The notes below the pieces were generated by a model that saw only the letters and a program-made list of their open reading frames with translations, ran no database searches and was not told the DNA's origin. A DNA stretch of 64,000 nt from Tetmemena sp. SeJ-2015 (Eukaryota; Ciliophora; Spirotrichea; Sporadotrichida; Oxytrichidae): positions 62,001 through 126,000 of the forward strand of contig JAJKFJ010020851.1 in the NCBI GenBank assembly GCA_027382625.1, in the 5' to 3' direction. The position numbers and the translations under genes are program-made. Positions 36,885 through 48,924 of this stretch are shown in pieces (position 1 is the stretch's first letter; each line of letters begins with the position of its first letter).

Positions 36885-37180
36885 TTTAAGAGAGCAAGGG
36901 AAATCTTTTCAGCTAAGATACTTTAAGTAAGGAAAGAAGTCAAAAGCCTAAAGTCACTTGCGACTGTGCTCTGTTCATCTGACTCAAGATTATTTATTTA
37001 GGACAGGTAAGATGCCATTAAAGTAGCAAATAGAAAGTACTCGGTTATTCTTAACACTTCAGACTATAATTAAAGCTTTGCCGAAGATAATTTGGGCTTG
37101 ATGAAATCTATCTCTCAAAGTCAAATATTTCGGATTAAGAGTGAATGATATAGCTAACAAATTTGCTTTCAAACTCATTT
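36885..37180 (+). CDS. Hypothetical coding block
   Basis: One frame of about 95 codons reads KRAREIFSAKILQVRKEVKS, LKSLATVLCSSDSRLFIQD, DAIKVANRKYSVILNTSDYN, SFAEDNLGLMKSISQSQIFR, IKSEW. Codon bias is good. The start and end are not defined. It may connect with the repeat-bearing reading at 37280-37620. Confidence 0.5.
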
Positions 37181-37344
37181 TAGATTTAAATAAAAAATAT
37201 AATAATTCTTTAAATAAATTTAGAAGCAACTTTATGTTTACAATATATAATATGAATACGAATGCAGAATCTGAGGTAAGAGATATTTGTGATAAATTAA
37301 CTAGTAGACGTTGATTGAAGACCTGATGTTCAGATGGTTATCAC

Positions 37345-37620
37345 CTAGATGAGACATTATTTAATTAAAGTTAGAATCCTAGAGGTTAAAAACTTTTTAA
37401 ACATTTTTCTGGCCAATAATTTTAGCAACAGTAGCAATAACAATAGCAGAAGCAGTAATAGCAATAGTAGATTTAAGAAGAATATGAAAATGATGAAAAT
37501 TAATTAGCGGAAGAAAAATAGTTTTAAAAGAGGAAAAGTTGGAAAATATTTAAGGAATATTCAGAAAAAGTAAAAATCAAATCTTATACAGTTAGACTCA
37601 AAAGTAAGCAATTAAAGATC
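37345..37620 (+). CDS. Low-complexity protein segment over a trinucleotide repeat
   Basis: The bases carry a (CAR/TAR)n tract at 37424-37470. In one frame this is poly-Gln followed by EEYENDENQLAEEKQF and SWKIFKEYSEKVKIKSYTVR. In another frame the upstream VRILEVKNFLNIFLANNF runs straight into Ser/Asn repeats and Lys-rich sequence. Both are plausible and the correct frame cannot be chosen here. Confidence 0.4.
37424..37470 (+). repeat. Trinucleotide repeat (CAA/CAG/TAG/TAA)
   Basis: Fifteen consecutive triplets are CAA, CAG, TAG or TAA, apart from one AAG. With TAR as Gln this is a mixed-codon poly-Gln tract. Shifted by one base it is a Ser/Asn tract. Confidence 0.8.
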
Positions 37621-37639
37621 AGGGCAGTTATTAATCTAG

Positions 37640-38850
37640 AGATGCTTATAATTTATTCCCAAATACTTAAACATTTACATCTATTTTTCTATTTGTCTAA
37701 TCCATTCATATTCTACCTATCATAAATATTAACATCTTAAATAGGGTATAAATATAACAGCAGTCTACTCCTACACCAGCCTTAAATCTAAGTCGTCTCC
37801 TCATGCGTTAGATATAAAATTCATATTGAATACATAACAGTAAACATCCTTCTGTCCTTGTACCCCCTCATTCATTATTAAATATATACAATTAAATTTT
37901 AACTCTGAGGATGGTGACAGAGGGAGAAGGTAGCTAGTGTAATGTAATAATGATTAAATTTATTCTTTGAGGAGAATGACAGATGAAACAGTGAGGAGAC
38001 ATGAACAGGGGACGGTGACAGTGTTTATTTATAATTAATTTATATTTAAAGGATCAAGGAAAGATGAGGGAAAGGGAAGGACTGCAAAATGGGATCGTTG
38101 ACTATGCTATATTGAATACGAAAATACTCACTCTCCCAGTCAATTACGAGCAGAAAATTATTGTTGCGACATTTGCATTTGCCTTCTCTCCTCCATCTTT
38201 AAAAAAGGTTCATAATGAATTTATCTTCTATTTGTGATAGTTCACTCCTTTTCTTTCTTTTATTTCCTCCCCTCCACACTGTTCCCTCCTCCTCTTTAAT
38301 TTTTAATTATAAAAATAAATATAGCTGAGTTACTTCCACTGTCTCTTTAACCAACATCACTTCAATATCAAGTTTAATTGTAAAAATAGAGGCCTGAGAA
38401 ATAGAAGCAAAAGCAGTTAGATATTTAAGTGACGATAATTCATTATTTAGCATATGTTTTAATTTATAAGAATCAAAATCTTAAAAAATATTTAATACTT
38501 TAAAAGAAAATTACCTTTATATGTCAAAAAATGAAATTAAAAATTAAAATTATATGAGAAGAGGTATCTTTCAGAGAGCTTTAATTTCACTATAAATATT
38601 GGCCAGCCTACATTATAAAAAAAATAATTAACACCCTAGATTAGGATATATAACTTTATAATAGAAGTAGATGAACATTTATTAAGGTTTATATTGCTAA
38701 AATTTTATTCTTTTCAGGATGTACTTAAATAATGTCCAAGTTTATGACAGTTTCCCAAAAAATTGAGTTTAAATTTTTCTATTTTCCTTACCTCCCCTCC
38801 AAAAAGCAATTATTTTTACTATAGAGCTGGCGCCTTCAAAATGATTGTTT
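37640..38850. other. Intergenic, AT-rich with short purine-rich patches
   Basis: No coding-like frame was seen. Patches such as the GAGGATGGTGACAGAGGGAG region (about 37906) and the related stretches at 37970 and 38010 look like imperfect copies of one another. Confidence 0.35.
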
Positions 38851-38879
38851 ATCTGTCGCGCTAGATTGTATTTGTAATC

Positions 38880-39535
38880 GTGATAAAGAAAGGTGAAGGA
38901 GGAAGTAATTGCTATTCTCCCAAAGACCTTGCTTTCCGCTACACATCGGTTAAGTCTTTGGGCTCACCTGAGGATCTTGCAGCGCTGCCACTTCCTTTAC
39001 TATAGCTACAACAACTAACTTCTCTTAACTTATGGCTTGATGAAGATCCTTAACTAAATCGCTTGAGCACCATGCAGCTAGCAATTCCAATTGCTGCAAG
39101 GAAGACAAGTAGCAAGAGGCTCTGAACAATCATTAGGAGTTCTTATAGCTTTTAACTAACCAGATCATCGAGGGTCGACAACTATTCTTCTTAGATGAGT
39201 CTGCTTATAACGAATGACAGTCTGCTAAGCGGAGATGACTCAAGGCATGTAAATAAATTCAGACCCAGCGAGTAAAGCAACTCTCTCACTGTAGTCTGCG
39301 CTATCACTGCCTTCTCTACTCTAAAATCATTTCAGGCAGTAAAAATTTCCATCCTCTTCCTTCTCCTCCTTTATGAGCAATAGGCTAAACTGAATTAATT
39401 GGTATTTATCATTCTCATGAAAAACCCGTGTATCCACAAGAACCTAAAGATGATCTAGCTCTTTATCTCCAATTGTTAAATTGAATTCTATTAAAGGTAC
39501 AGCTAAACTCTCAGCACTAATTAGTGCAAGGACCT
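38880..39535 (+). mobile_element. Tc1/IS630-type DDE transposase relic
   Basis: DDE transposases cut and paste DNA transposons. The block at 39060-39240 ends in LTNQIIEGRQLFFLDESAYN; LFFLDES holds the first catalytic Asp (codon 39194-39196). From 39270 a single frame reads SLTVVCAITAFSTLKSFQAV, the strand after the first Asp, then LVFIILMKNPCIHKNLKMIQ. That matches the family motif I-L-M-D-N-x-x-I-H-K, but the second Asp position is Lys (AAA, 39420-39422). IEFYQRYSQTLSTNQ aligns with IxFLPPYSPxLNPIE; the Pro residues and the final Glu are replaced. The two halves are in different frames. It is therefore probably inactive. An N-terminal DNA-binding domain could not be read clearly. Terminal repeats were not found. 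Confidence 0.7.
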
Positions 39536-39789
39536 TGCTTAGCAAGAATGCAGTCCCCAAACCATCTCTATGCTTTAACACGCTAGCAGACTCCAAATCA
39601 CCAAGAACACTAAATAAATGAAGTTATTTAAAGACTTTAATTTCAATTGGACTTCTCCGTAATTGAATTTAATTTTGTAATATAAAATAAATATACAATC
39701 AAATATAAGGAGTTTAAGTCGCAATTCAATACAATTCAAGAATAAAATAAAGTTTGTTTGAATTTTCAATGTTGAGCACAATAATAAAC

Positions 39790-41650
39790 AAAAGGACTTC
39801 GAAACACATCACAAAGCCAGCAATAATAGCTGATGAGCTCTCTGGAACCAATGGATTCTTAATAACTTCGTTCAGTAGAAAATCTTTCATATTTTATATT
39901 TAGGGTAGATTAAAAGAATAAAGCCGTAATTTAAGTAAAACTGTCTGTCTATACCTTAAACTTCTTTCTTCCCTTCATTTAAGGCTGTATTTTAATTTCA
40001 GGGTGAAATAAACTCTCCACTTAATATTTCCATTCGGTCACTCTCTCAATTTAACTCTTTGCAAAAATAATAGTATCCTAATCATAATCAAGAAATTAGG
40101 CAAATTAGAAGATCGGCACTTTTGATTTAGGCAGTAAGATAGCTCTATTCCATTTGAAATATCAGAAGGCTTTGCTTTCATATCAAAGTTTCCAAGCTGA
40201 ATGTCTATCAAAATGAATTAAAAGTTTCTCGCATTCAAATATCCCGACAGAGATATAAGAAAAACTACTCCTTTCACTTCAGTTGTTATGCATAGTTAGT
40301 ATTATTCATTGCTCTTCATATTAAGGCCTTGGAGTGAACCTCTTTCAATTTATTATATTAATTTTATAAGCTGCTTTTGATAGTCGGTGAATTTCTAGAC
40401 AAGGTATCCCTGTGGGCGGGAGAAGAGGTAGTTTAAATTAAAGTTAGGACTCGATGCTTAGCTATGATAAGTCTTAGAACGAGGTTATAATTATCATAAA
40501 ATAATTTAACTCAATATTTTTATTTAATCAGCAACTAAAAGAAAGATACGATAATTAAGATGACGCTTCAAGGAAAAATATCTAAGATTCACTTATATTA
40601 TATTTAAAAGATCCCTCATAAAAGCAAGAAGCTAAAGCTCTAATTAGAGAAGGCATTGTTTTAAGTGGCAGGCAAATTAAAATTCATCAGTAGTTTCGGC
40701 TAAAATTTTTTTATCTTTTTTAAATATAGTTGGAATGATTTTTTAGATAAGAGAGTTTATAAGTAAATTAAGATTTTTTAAATAGTCAAATACAGAAAAG
40801 TCTACTATAGGATGATATTTTCACAGTGATTTGTATAATTGCGAAATTTAATTCTTAATTAAATAAAATTATTCGCAGTTATTTTTCTCATCCTCCTGCT
40901 ATTAGTAAAAAATGTCTATTACTTCTATGCATTAATTATAGACTAAGAAAATTAGATTTTGTAATAAAAAATTACTGCCATCGGACAATATTCAAATGTC
41001 TATCTGTTTTTTAATTAGTCTCTATTACTAGCTTATCTTACATTATCTAATACTCCCATGCCATTAGTTAAAATAGTTGAATCATCAAGAGTTACTTCAT
41101 GTTCAGTGCGGAGGCAGACTTGGTCCACCTAGGTTCGAATCCCACAGGTGTACTCAAATTTAAGAGATAAGATTGCCTTTGGCATATATAAATTAATAGA
41201 AAACTATTAACTCTAGATTCTTCCGAATGATATATTGAGAAATAAGTATCATTTATGATATGGGATATAAAAATGTCAAGATAAAGGTAATTGAAATGGC
41301 TCAATAATTTGAGAAGAGCTCAAACATATCTCATTGATGCAATATTATTTAAAGTATGAGGTTTAAATGATAATAATGTGATTTTAACGTAAAAAATATT
41401 CTAATAATCAAGTTTGGGATTTATTCTCACTCATTTAAATTTAAAATTACTTTTGACTACCACCCTGATTGTCAGAATATTTATTTTTCTTTCTTGAAAT
41501 TCTCTATTTAGATGATAGTGTGATATTAGCCTTTGCTATATCGATGAAAGGATAAATCATTAATTGGCTCAAACTCTTTAGTTCTGAATTAAAGAATAGT
41601 TAAAATAAGAGTGACGTCTTAATAAAGTAAATTACATAAGTTATATAGTG
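39790..41650. other. AT-rich stretch with a tRNA-like fragment and no firm gene
   Basis: Apart from the tRNA-like segment near 41110, only short coding-like fragments were seen. Confidence 0.3.
41098..41152 (+). other. tRNA-like fragment (B-box / T-arm)
   Basis: The 11 bases GGTTCGAATCC at 41131-41141 fit the tRNA T-loop and B-box exactly. The flanking bases give only a partial T-stem, and no matching acceptor strand or A-box arm was found upstream. It is probably a degraded tRNA or tRNA-derived element, not a working gene. Confidence 0.3.
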
Positions 41651-41916
41651 GATCAAAAGCTATTAGTTTAAACCTAGTCCTTTTAGTATATCAGTGAGTT
41701 CAGTTGCATATGCCATTTAGGGTTGATCAAGATCTATTTTTTAAAGTCAGTCGAAGTAAAGCCCCAAACCTAATTCTCTGTCTCGATCATCAACAGTTAT
41801 CTTCACTTCGTCTCCATCGTCCTCTGCCATCCAAGATTTACTTATTTATAAAGGTAATGTATAGAGCTCAAATATATTTTATTAACTCTTGGGGTTTCAT
41901 GATTGATCATGCTCAA

Positions 41917-42840
41917 CTATATCAGGCTAAAGGAATATGAACATCTTTTTAATTTATTAATTATTTTTAATATAGGGTTTTTGAGTGACATCTTCAAGCT
42001 CAAGTGAAGGATCTCTGACGTGACAGCTCTAGAGTATTCCCTTAATTGTGGATATGCGGCAGAGAGTAGTTGGGTATTCAAAATCCTTTCAAATATCGAC
42101 CACATCAATAAACCAAAATATCAGCATAAAGAAATTGTGATTATCGGAAAATTTGAATATAAGGATAGCCCATTTTTACAACATGATTTCCACTTCTCTG
42201 CTCAAGTAAGCTAATGATGCTACTCAGCAACTTCACGAGGCTCAATGGAAAATTTATAAATAATTCTATGCTGCTATCTTTTGAGTGTCCTAGGAGTAGT
42301 CGAAGTCGCTTTCTTTTACGAGCTATTGCTTCCTGCACACCCATTACTCCGCTTATTGCGCCCTCTGTCACTGAGAGGCACTTAATAGAAATATTTAGTA
42401 ACTTAAATCGCATTATGTGGTTGTTGATGAGCTTATTGATAGCTTTGTCTTGCATCTGAAAGGTTTTGGTAGTTGCTTTCATCCTCTGGCTGCAGAATTC
42501 ATAGAATCCATTGGGAAAGAAGGACTCTTCCCCATAATAACTGTCTGGTATTCTACCTATAATAGTTGTCGAAGTTTTTGTAATTTTAGAACTGCCTAAA
42601 ACCCACATCAAGCTCTATCTTCTCTACATGGCTGAAGTACTCCTGCCTATTCTTCTTGGAGTGATTGCTTTAATCACTCTCATTTATGAAGGCTTCCTTT
42701 TGAGAGCAATTCTTCTTGTGAATGAAGACTTTTTCTCTGTTGAAGTTATCTTGCTCGTAAAGTATTTCAATTTAATCGTAGTCTGTGAAATAAGCACCCT
42801 CATTTAATCATCATAAGTAATTTTCTTATTTCTTATTTCC
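41917..42840 (-). CDS. Hypothetical protein
   Basis: Reading down from 42840: EGAYFTDYDQIEILYEQDNF, NREKVFIHKKNCSQKEAFIN, SNHSKKNRQEYFSHVEKIEL, FRQFQNYKNFDNYYR. From about 42500 two frames compete: one continues ILQPEDESNYQNLSDARQSY, the other is part of a 156-codon frame with no standard stop (EFCSQRMKATTKTFQMQDKA, EAIARKRKRLRLLLGHSKDS). Further down, ERILNTQLLSAAYPQLREYS and EILHLSLKMSLKNP are in a third frame. Strand is supported by the first block. No family was recognised. Confidence 0.5.
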
Positions 42841-43843
42841 AATATAAAGAAAAATAAAAATAAACAATAATTAGTCATATTACTTATTGTCGAAGCCTGA
42901 GTCTTCTCCACCATAGAAATCGTGGATGATGATCAAGAAAATGCTTAACGAAAGCAAACATCATATCGAAAGAAGGATAGTTCAGATAATAGAATAATTT
43001 ATACTTATCATGATTTGAAAGATATCAAATCTGTGCGCAAGAGGTTAGTTAATTCCTCAGATTTCACTATAAATTTATAACGAAAAATTAATCTGCGTGT
43101 TTCGAATGAAAATCACACTTTAAACCAAAAGCTCCTCTCTCGTGAGCGAATTCAATCCTTTTTACTAATACAGCATCTACCACTAATGTGAAAAGGAATC
43201 ATTTATATGAAAACAGATTATCTATGGAAAGTTCCTGGTTGAGTTATTCACGAGTTCTTTATCACTTTGGTTGAAGAAATATGAATTTTCTGAGGAAATT
43301 TTTATCTCAATATAATATGGAGTGGTCTATATATTTTTGCGAGTAACAAGTTTTCTTCACTTTCTGATATTAAAATGAGTTTAACTAATTTTCGCCTACA
43401 AGCTAGTTGAGTGTGCTTTATAATGGGAGACCCTGCCCACTTTAATATTCCGCAAATTAAACATATTAAAAGTCATACCTCTATGAAATATAAGGTTCTG
43501 CAAAAGAATTACTATTTTAATGCTTATATGAATTTCAATAAGCTCATAAATCTTAATATAAATATAGTATTTGAAGAATGGCTCTAATGTTGTAACTACA
43601 TAGTCCACTCGCTGGTTTTATTTTAGCAAGATAAGCAAAAATTATACTATTGAGAGACTCAGATTTAAGTTGCTTATAAAATCTTTCCTGTAAACAATAT
43701 CATCGCTATCTTTGCTATGACTACAACTCAGAATCTCTCAGATTTATTGATTCCAAATTAATCATACATCACAATAGCTTAGAATGATCTTTATAGATTG
43801 ATCTCAAGTTAAATTTTTCAATGATAATAAAGCTAATCATCCG

Positions 43844-44900
43844 ATGAGTTTGATTAAAAAATAAACAGTCTACCACTATCAACTCTTGCCTGAAATTGAA
43901 GTTGTCATACAGTATGAGCTCGATGAATCTTCTTCACATTATCTGCAGAGGAGTCTAAAGTTTATTTAAAACAAGTTTTGAGAATGCAATTATTTTTTCA
44001 TTAATAAATTAATCGGAGACAGCAAACTTAGGGATTGGACTCTAAAAATGACAGCAGAAAGCGCAGGAAGAAGCTGACTTAATTGATTCAAGATCGTGAG
44101 TACTCCAACGTAATCTCGGGGCCTGCCTTTCACATACTAAACAAAGAACTCATACCTTATCTGGCAAGCATGTGCAGTCAGAGTTCCATCTACAGACTAA
44201 AGAGAAGCTGGCTCTCGAAGCTTAGAATAAGGGCTACGTACATTGCCGACCAGAATTTGAATTACCAATTTGCATCGCTATGGGAAGCTCAGCAATGATC
44301 ATAACATCCTCTTGAGCAACTCTCAAGCAGCGAAAAGCACTGGCATCAAGGCGAATACAATAGCTACGATCGTTCAAAGGTAGCAGTGTAATTACTTCAA
44401 TTTCGAATAGAGGAGGTCCTATAGCGGAGGCGTGCGGAAGATTCCCATTAGCATTGTGGCGTAAATCCTTACTACCAAGCACATTTTAGAGACTATCATT
44501 TAAGCATTGTTTAACGCATCAGCTTATTCCTATTCGGCGACGCTCTCCAAGCTCTCCAATTAGAAGAAGCTCAACTTCAGATCAAGCGGCAACTCATACA
44601 TTCAGCAAGGGCGAGCGGCAACAGGAGCTCTAAGAGAAGCTGCAGGTGTTTGCCAAGTCAATAGCACGATGGATGCTTGCAGGAAGAAAGGCACACTTGG
44701 CACGCATTCCCCGAATCATCGCGATAGCGCTGTGCAATATGAAGGTATCATAGTTGAAGTTCCCTCCCCTAGACCACTATATGTTAATCTGCGAGCCTTG
44801 ATCTTTGCATCTTCATCAAATCATCAAAGGCGATCACGATCTTGCTGTGGTCATTATGATCAGTTGCTCTCCCGTCATTATAGGATTGAATTTTTTATTG
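43844..44900 (+). CDS. Large hypothetical protein MSLIKKQTVYHY
   Basis: ATG at 43844 opens MSLIKKQTVYHYQLLPEIEV, VIQYELDESSSHYLQRSLKF, NKFWECNYFFINKLIGDSKL. Near 44065 the frame changes and continues LIQDREYSNVISGPAFHILN, KELIPYLASMCSQSSIYRLK, NLNYQFASLWEAQQ and, past a TGA read as Trp, HPLEQLSSSEKHWHQGEYNS, VAVQLLQFRIEEVLQRRRAE, LFLFGDALQALQLEEAQLQI. A second frame change near 44600 leads to GERQQELQEKLQVFAKSIAR, WMLAGRKAHLARIPRIIAIA and KGDHDLAVVIMISCSPVIIG. Codon bias is among the strongest in the window. No family was recognised. Confidence 0.7.
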
Positions 44901-45539
44901 AGTGAATTAGGTTTTAATAAACATAGTAGGAATTGAAAGCAGCAGACAGTATTTTTGCAAAACATTTCGACTGTGATTTAAATTTCCTGAGTATTTTCGA
45001 ACTTTATTTATACTGCCATTGTCACGATATTTGTTTTATCCTGGAAGTACGGAATTCTTTTGTCTAATAGCTTAAAGTAGTACTAGAAACATAAATTAAT
45101 GAATTAGAATGGAGAAAAAGATAAATAAGAATTAGAGAATTGAATTAAGCTTTGCTTATCTCTTTAAGATGTATATATTTTCTTTAATTATAATTATTTG
45201 TGTTAAGTTGTTGTGAGTGGAAATTAAATGCGAGTAATATTTACTATCAAATAGATTTCCATGAAGAATTATTTTAATTTCAGAATTTGGTCCTCTTGAC
45301 AGTGAATACGAAAGGAATATATTGGTAGAGTTCTCCATTAAAGCGAAAAATAGTTACTTATATATTAATTCCAATTGTAATTTATTATTTTTTCTATTAG
45401 ATTCTCTTCTATATTCACAATTTGGCCATCTAGGAGTAGCTTGTATGACAGATCATCCTTGCCCGTTAACTGTGGCTGCTTGCCAGACTGGCTTAAGCTC
45501 ATCACGTGAGTATATCTAAGCAGAGGTAAACATTAACTC

Positions 45540-46260
45540 ATCATTTGCTTGATATACAGGAGGAGTGCATTGAATAAGTGAAAGATCTGCGAGCCAATCT
45601 CTGAATGACATTCATTTTGCTCAGTTAAGCATTTTGCTGGAGTGGCTCTTCTACCGAGGCGTAGGCAAAGTGGCTGAAATTAAATAAGTTAAAATAGTAA
45701 GCCTACAGCCAATCATTTCACACTATTATAATTAACACTTGAATAGCTCAAAAGCTTAATGTGGCACTGTGGTAATACTTTACTTCTGCGACTACTACTT
45801 TGTGCCACATACATCAGTTTGAGGAACTCGAACCGATCAGAATCATAGGAAGGTAAGTACTCCATCTAGTATTATATAATCTTCTCAATACTCCTATAAA
45901 TGAACTATTAGGTAAGCAGTGAAGATATGCGATTATGCTAAGCACATATTTTTTCAACACCAGGTGAGTCGATTCATAAAACCCCATTGTGGGATTTGAA
46001 AGAGAAATTCAAAGTTGCTAGAAATATACAATAAACAAAGCTTCCCCAGAGCTCAAGGAGCGCAGTGTTTAGGCTCTTATCTGAGGAGATTTTCAATATT
46101 TTAGTGTTCCTCATGGTGTTCGCTCTCTCAATTGTGCTTATATTCTGCGTATCAGTTATCAAGGTGCTCGAGATAGTATAGCTGCTCACTACTGCAAGGA
46201 CCAGCAAGTTTCTTTGATTCTTTTCATCTACTTCTCTCTCGGTGAGGTGGTCAAATAGCT
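45540..46260 (+). CDS. Probable membrane protein
   Basis: The first block reads EECIEQVKDLRANL, then, one frame over, DIHFAQLSILLEWLFYRGVG and KVAEIKQVKIVSLQPIISH. A middle exon ends at a GTAAGTAC donor near 45852. The last block, about 45945-46260, is one frame: TPGESIHKTPLWDLKEKFKV, LPQSSRSAVFRLLSEEIFNI, then a clear transmembrane stretch LVFLMVFALSIVLIFCVSVI. The opposite strand has a 77-codon stop-free frame taken as its shadow. No family was recognised. Confidence 0.55.
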
Positions 46261-46610
46261 GTAAATTCTGTTTTTTTCCTTTACAATGCTGTGATAGCTG
46301 CCAGTGTGTTCATTGCTTGACTTCCATTGTTAATTGCTAAAATGATAATTAAAATGAGAAACTTAATTACTCTTATTTATTAAGGCTTTAAATTAATTAA
46401 GAATTCTTAAAAGTGAATTACTTTTAATGCAAACTTTCTTAATGTTCTTAAATGCCTATTTCTCTATTAAAGAAAGCACTTAATAAGTTCTTAATTCTAA
46501 TCACAGTATTCTTAATTCGTGTTTGCTCTATCTTAATTAATTTACTAGTCTAGAGTGATAAGTGATTTAAGTTTTCATTATTCATTTAAATTTCAGTAAT
46601 TATTAATGGA

Positions 46611-47160
46611 GAGAGCGCATATACAGAGATGACTACAAAGTGCCATTTTGGAACAAGAATCGAGAAGAATTCGTTATTTCTCCAGAGATTCAAACAAAAA
46701 ATGGCATCAGAATGCTCAAGAGTGAAGCAGCAACATTCCAAAAAGCTCAGGCTATGATATCTCGGAAAGATGCGACTGAGTATAATGATTCTTGAGAGAG
46801 AAACCAGATGATAAATGCAGAAACCTAAGATAAACACCCAGAAGACAAGGCTAATAAAGCACAATGAACGAAGACTATATGGCAAGTATAAGGTGAATGT
46901 GTCGTATATTTTGTATATAAATAATTGTTTGTGCAAATTCAACAATTTTATCTTTACCATAAAAAAGTGCTCGCTCTTGTGGACCTCTTTAAAGAAAACA
47001 CATCCTGAATCAAGTCTTCTCATGTTAAACAAAAATATTTCCTTACATATTTCTAGCTTATTCTTTCAATTAAACCAAAGTAGTAGGCCCACTTCTAGAT
47101 GGAATTTAAAGTGCTGTCAAGAAAATTTAGACTGAGGAAAAGAATATATACGAGAAGAGA
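46611..47160 (+). CDS. Hypothetical protein, single frame of about 180 codons
   Basis: The reading is continuous: RIYRDDYKVPFWNKNREEFV, ISPEIQTKNGIRMLKSEAAT, FQKAQAMISRKDATEYNDSW, ERNQMINAETQDKHPEDKAN, then QFYLYHKKVLALVDLFKENT and HFQMEFKVLSRKFRLRKR. TGA is read as Trp. The minus strand has a 148-codon frame without standard stops over the same bases. Its product would be implausibly rich in Phe, Leu and Cys, so it was taken as a shadow. No family was recognised. Confidence 0.7.
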
Positions 47161-47426
47161 TATTTTTCCTTTTTCGACTTACTAGCTGCTCTTAGCTTAT
47201 TGCTTGCATGTCCATGATGAAAGTAGTCACAAAAATCAGTCATAAAGAACATACGCATACCATTTAAAAGAGAGATGCCTACAAAATTTCAGGGTCTGCT
47301 TACCCTTTCTAGACTAATAGGATGTGATTGTCGTTAAGTGTGGAAGTGATGTAACTCAAATACAAATCTGAAATATTTCACTGAGTCTTCCTTATTGAAA
47401 TACTTTTAAATTTTATTTATATAAGG

Positions 47427-48050
47427 ATGTCGGAGATGAATCAGCAGCGTTAAAAGAAGCCAATTTTGAGAGATGAGGAAGAATTAAAAGAAATAAAAGA
47501 TTACAGACGGAACAGAAAGAGATGGCATTGTGGAAGTTAGATAAAATTTGGAGATCAGAGTGTGAGTCCTACAGATATGGAAATGGCCCTCAATTTTCAA
47601 GACAAGAGGGTAAGCTGGATAGTTTGTCTTATAGAAATAAAGAGCATTTAATAACGCGTCTTGCTTCATCTGGGAAATCAAGTTAAGGATTAGCAAGAGC
47701 AAGGCCAAGATTACTAAACGATAAGATGAACATCGATAGAAAGCAACAACGACCCCGATGGAAAGAGGAGCTTAAGACGCCTGATTATAAGTTGGGAGAG
47801 CAGAAAAAGCAGAAAATTATCCTCGTTGACCTTAAGGATTGACTCTTTGGCCTATTTCTAGGTTGAGCTTTTGGTCATTACCTACATCTAAGAGCTGAAG
47901 ATCTGGAGTCAATAGAAGAAGAAAAAAAGAGAGGCTTAATTCCAAGCGCTGAAAGTCACCTAAAACTCGCACTTGGAAGTGGATTCAAATAATTTATTAT
48001 AAGAGATACAAGCCAAGGTGAAAATAAGCAGATGCACTGAAATGGGACAT
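47427..48050 (+). CDS. Hypothetical protein with one transmembrane segment
   Basis: ATG at 47427 opens MSEMNQQRQKKPILRDEEEL. A one-base change before 47525 leads to a single frame of about 175 codons: EMALWKLDKIWRSECESYRY, SLSYRNKEHLITRLASSGKS, RPRWKEELKTPDYKLGEQKK. Then DWLFGLFLGWAFGHYLHL, a likely membrane helix with two TGA-encoded Trp, followed by RAEDLESIEEEKKRGLIPSA and ESHLKLALGSGFKQFIIRDT. The basic N-terminal half and single helix could suit an organelle membrane protein, which is inference. No family was recognised. Confidence 0.75.
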
Positions 48051-48924
48051 AAATAATTCAAAATAAGTTATATAATCCGCTTCGATATAAGCTTAAGATT
48101 TGATTATATTTTATTTAGCCCTAATTAAAGACAATCGCCTCCTATAAGCATGCTACTTTTGTGAGAAATGATGGAACAATCTTTAATATTATAGTAGGAA
48201 TCTTAATTAAAATCGGTGATTAGTTAAAATAATAAATGAATAGTTACAACTTAGTGGCAGTTCAAGTTGCTGTGCAACTGTCCGTAGCTAATCCATTTAT
48301 ATTGTTCATGAGCCCAGGTCGCTTAAAAAGAAATTGTTGATTCATTGTTAATTTTTATCTTGGGTCTTTATTAAAATTTATTTATTGAAAAATAATGGAA
48401 GAGAACCTCATCGTTAGCCTTTATGATAGATTTTGAATTTATATATGTAAAACAACAAATTATAGATAGCTTGAGGATTCATCGCTATCTCTTTTAACAT
48501 TAAGCATCACGCCACTCTAAGATAGCTTTAAATTTCTATCAATAACATAGAGCAAATTTGAGCAAAGAAGTTACTAAAATTACTAATTCATTTGATTATA
48601 ATTGGTTAGTGTGTTTTTGAATAGGAAGGATATAACTGAGATTTAGCAATTGATAAATGGAATATTTGCAGAGTGTTCTATGGAGCTTGGAAAATCGCTA
48701 AAAGACAAAAAAATCACGAAAATTATTGTGCATAAAAAGAAAACTCATTAATTTTTTGTAATTGTAGTATTCTAATACTCAAAGAAACAGAGCTCTCAAG
48801 GAAAAGTTAAATCTCCCTCATAAAATTAAGGGGTTGAATCTTGCTTAGAATGCTATTGGAAATTAAGGTACTCAAACCTCTAATAAGTATTTAGATGATG
48901 TATTAGAGTCACTCTGGCAACTTT

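Noticed and set aside
44296..44900. A 200-codon plus-strand reading entered by a +1 shift at CAA-TGA (44296)
   Set aside because: The unshifted frame, with TGA as Trp, gives clearly better codon bias (EQLSSSEKHWHQGEYNSYDR). This shows that wrong frames can look good here and weakens the general frameshift idea.
46586..47032. Minus-strand 148-codon frame without standard stops
   Set aside because: The same bases read on the plus strand as a far more balanced protein in one frame of about 180 codons. The minus product is a Phe/Leu/Cys/Ser-rich shadow.
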